Shown here one piece after another: positions 14,201 through 16,133 of a stretch of 16,133 nucleotides of DNA (its first letter is position 1; each line of letters opens with the position of its first letter). Location of the stretch: positions 1 to 16,133 of the forward strand of contig DATFXM010000204.1 of NCBI GenBank assembly GCA_035315885.1, read 5' to 3'. The notes beneath the pieces were generated by a model. It was given only the letters and a program-made list of their open reading frames with translations, made no database searches and was not told the DNA's origin. The DNA is from DATFXM01 sp035315885. Lineage in GTDB: Bacteria > Acidobacteriota > Blastocatellia > UBA7656. The position numbers were made by a program, and so were the translations under genes.

Positions 14201-16003
14201 ATGATCGACCGCCAGTTCATAAGAAACTTTTCGATCATCGCTCACATCGATCACGGTAAAAGCACGCTCGCCGATCGATTGCTCGAAGTCACCGGTGCGC
14301 TATCCGAACGCGAAATGTCTGAACAGGTGCTCGACGCGATGGATCTAGAACGCGAACGCGGTATCACCATCAAAGCACACGCCGTCCGCCTCAACTACTC
14401 CGGCCGCGACGGCCAACAATATTTGATAAACCTGATAGACACGCCCGGCCACGTGGACTTCTCGTATGAAGTCTCTCGGTCGCTGTCGGCCTGCGAAGGC
14501 GCCCTTCTGGTTGTCGACGCGTCACAAGGCGTGGAGGCGCAGACTCTGGCCAACACCTATCTCGCCCTTGATCACAATCTTCATCTCATCCCGGTCATCA
14601 ACAAGATCGATCTCCCGGGAGCGGAACCGGACCGCGTCAAAGAAGAAATCGAGCACACAATCGGACTCGAGACCGACAACGCGCTGATGATTTCCGCCAA
14701 ACAGGGCATTGGCATAGTCGACGTACTCGAATCCATCGTTCGCGAGATTCCACCGCCAACCGGAGATCCTCGCGCCCCACTGAAAGCGCTGATCTTCGAT
14801 TCGTGGTTCGACAGCTATCGCGGTGTCGTAGTGTTGATGCGCGTCATCGACGGAGTAATCCGCACGGGGATGCGAGTGCGCTTGATGGATACCGAAAAGG
14901 ACTACGAAGTAGACGCGCTCGGCGTCCTGACACCAAAGCCGCGGGAAATCGACGAGCTTGGCGCAGGCGAGGTTGGTTTCTTTACCGCTTCAATCAAGAC
15001 GGTGGCCGACGTTGAAATTGGAGACACGGTCACCGAAACGGCTCGTCCGACGTCCACGCCATTTCCCGGCTTCAAACGAATCAAGCCGATGGTGTTTGCA
15101 GGCCTTTACCCGATCGAGTCTAACCGTTACGAAGAGCTTCGCGACGCGCTGGACAAGCTGAGACTTAACGACTCGTCCTTCTTTTACGAGCCTGAATCGT
15201 CGGCCGCTCTCGGGTTTGGCTTCAGGTGCGGCTTTCTGGGTTTGTTGCACATGGAAATCGTGCAGGAACGATTGGAGCGCGAGTTCGACCTGGAATTGAT
15301 AACCACCGCACCCAACGTTCGATATCGGGTCACGACTACGGATGGTGAGGTGGCGGAGATCGACAGCCCTTCAAAACTGCCCGACCCGGGCCGCATCGAG
15401 ATCATCGAAGAACCGATCATCCGCGCGATGATCATGTCGAACGACGAGTACGTTGGACCGCTGTTCGCGCTGCTTGAGGAGAAGCGTGGCACGCAGCTCG
15501 GGTTTGAATACCTGACACAGAAGCGTGTGCTTTTGACCTACGAGTTGCCCCTGTCTGAAATCATGCTCGACTTTTACGATCGGTTGAAATCGCTTTCAAG
15601 GGGTTACGCATCGTTCGACTACGAGCTGATCGGATATCGCGAAGGAGATCTGGTGAAGCTGGATATTCTGGTAGCGAACGAGGCGGTGGACGCTCTTTCG
15701 CTCATCGTGCATCGCGATCACGCGTATCAGAGAGGCCGGTCGCTGGTGGAAAAGATGCGGCAACTGATTCCGCGCCAGCTTTTCGAGGTTCCAATTCAGG
15801 CAGCGATAGGAAACAAGGTCATCGCACGCGAAACCGTAAAGGCGCTGGGCAAGAACGTACTGGCAAAGTGCTACGGCGGCGACATCACTCGCAAACGCAA
15901 GCTTCTGGAAAAGCAAAAAGAAGGCAAGAAGCGAATGAAACGCGTCGGCCGAGTTGAGATCCCTCAAGAAGCATTTCTCGCGGTCCTCAAGGTCAACGAC
16001 TAG
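14201..16003 (+). CDS. lepA: Elongation factor 4 (LepA), translation GTPase
   Basis: A complete 600-residue EF4/LepA, the ribosome-associated translational GTPase linked to back-translocation, initiation and ribosome assembly. G motifs: AHIDHGKS (14-21), RGITIK (53-58), DTPGHVDF (80-87, with catalytic-type H84), NKID (134-137) and SAK (165-167). Domain II and the EF-G-like domains follow (GFGFRCGFLGLLHMEIVQER is the typical domain III/IV sequence), and the LepA-specific C-terminus is intact (CYGGDITRKRKLLEKQKEGK, KRVGRVEIPQEAFLAVL). Length equals the family norm. The ATG at 14201 lacks a Shine-Dalgarno; an ATG at 14178 is out of frame. The gene is usually placed beside a signal peptidase gene in proteobacteria; here a ROK kinase precedes it. 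A 14-bp tandem repeat starts three bases after the stop. Confidence 0.98.
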   Translation: MIDRQFIRNFSIIAHIDHGKSTLADRLLEVTGALSEREMSEQVLDAMDLERERGITIKAHAVRLNYSGRDGQQYLINLIDTPGHVDFSYEVSRSLSACEGALLVVDASQGVEAQTLANTYLALDHNLHLIPVINKIDLPGAEPDRVKEEIEHTIGLETDNALMISAKQGIGIVDVLESIVREIPPPTGDPRAPLKALIFDSWFDSYRGVVVLMRVIDGVIRTGMRVRLMDTEKDYEVDALGVLTPKPREIDELGAGEVGFFTASIKTVADVEIGDTVTETARPTSTPFPGFKRIKPMVFAGLYPIESNRYEELRDALDKLRLNDSSFFYEPESSAALGFGFRCGFLGLLHMEIVQERLEREFDLELITTAPNVRYRVTTTDGEVAEIDSPSKLPDPGRIEIIEEPIIRAMIMSNDEYVGPLFALLEEKRGTQLGFEYLTQKRVLLTYELPLSEIMLDFYDRLKSLSRGYASFDYELIGYREGDLVKLDILVANEAVDALSLIVHRDHAYQRGRSLVEKMRQLIPRQLFEVPIQAAIGNKVIARETVKALGKNVLAKCYGGDITRKRKLLEKQKEGKKRMKRVGRVEIPQEAFLAVLKVND

Positions 16004-16006
16004 AGA

Positions 16007-16099
16007 GTGCTGAGTCCTGAGTGCTGAGTCCTGAGTGCTGAGTCCTGAGTGCTGAGTCCTGAGTGCTGAGTCCTGAGTGCTGAGTCCTGAGTGCTGAGT
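16007..16099 (+). repeat. 14-bp tandem repeat, 6.6 copies, after lepA
   Basis: Six exact copies of GTGCTGAGTCCTGA (16007-16090) plus a partial seventh (GTGCTGAGT, 16091-16099). Each unit is two heptamers of form GTNCTGA, so the array is 13 such heptamers. There are no variable spacers, so this is not a CRISPR array. Exact identity between copies suggests recent slippage expansion. Confidence 0.95.
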
Positions 16100-16103
16100 T
16101 TTT

Positions 16104-16119
16104 CAACCCCGAAGGGTTG
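16104..16119. repeat. CAACCC-CGAA-GGGTTG hairpin, possible start of a REP-like element
   Basis: A perfect six-base-pair stem closing a CGAA loop, five bases after the tandem array and followed by ATCCCCTAGCCCA to the window edge. Not followed by Ts, so not a canonical intrinsic terminator. It may be the first part of a larger palindromic element cut by the edge. Confidence 0.45.
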
Positions 16120-16133
16120 CATCCCCTAGCCCA

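Noticed and set aside
16007..16099. CRISPR-like repeat array
   Set aside because: Copies are 14 bp, directly adjacent and without spacers; no cas gene is present.

Overview
The window looks like a piece of a moderately GC-rich chromosome from a soil or sediment bacterium, most plausibly an Acidobacteriota (Blastocatellia-like) genome. This is inference. It rests on the Ser/Thr kinase fused to a TolB-like domain and TPRs, several exported hydrolases each transcribed alone or in short units, and intergenic spacers packed with low-complexity inverted repeats. I see no rRNA, tRNA, CRISPR array, phage gene, transposase or integrase.

Layout. (1) Positions 2-2967, plus strand: the 3' part of a class I (caffeoyl-CoA type) O-methyltransferase, a Tat-exported amidohydrolase and an ankyrin-repeat protein. 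(2) Positions 3105-8134, minus strand: read in transcription order, a ferritin-like di-iron protein, a long pentapeptide-repeat protein with an unrecognised C-terminal region, a Sec-exported amidohydrolase, and a zinc-ribbon/one-TM/double-PDZ protein. (3) Positions 8304-9650, plus strand: a 93-residue zinc-ribbon protein and an exported epoxide-hydrolase-like alpha/beta hydrolase, 15 bp apart. (4) Positions 9832-12969, minus strand: a Ser/Thr kinase-TolB-TPR protein and, upstream, a YohD-like DedA membrane protein. (5) Positions 13147-16003, plus strand: a ROK-family sugar kinase and the translation GTPase LepA/EF4. LepA and the ROK kinase are the housekeeping anchors. The rest reads as accessory signalling, envelope and catabolic functions, not one obvious pathway. 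Three exported hydrolases (two metal-dependent amidohydrolases, one epoxide hydrolase) plus a small-molecule methyltransferase suggest turnover of small aromatic or xenobiotic compounds, but no substrate can be read from sequence.

The most distinctive structure lies between the genes. One repeat family is built from a heptamer, GTNCTGA. It occurs as a near-perfect inverted repeat placed against a ribosome binding site (475-570), as short runs at 2960-2980 and 8225-8277, and as 6.6 copies of a 14-bp unit after lepA (16007-16099). A second, composite family combines GCAGTAGGCAG with GGTTTCGGGTTT-like words. It makes two long imperfect palindromes (5687-5838 and 9653-9830), the second filling a whole convergent intergenic region. 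Nearly all of these elements abut or overlap the stop codon of the neighbouring gene, and two of them supply the last codons.

No intergenic gap exceeds 300 bases; the largest (7197-7471) holds only a 15-bp palindrome and a small hairpin.
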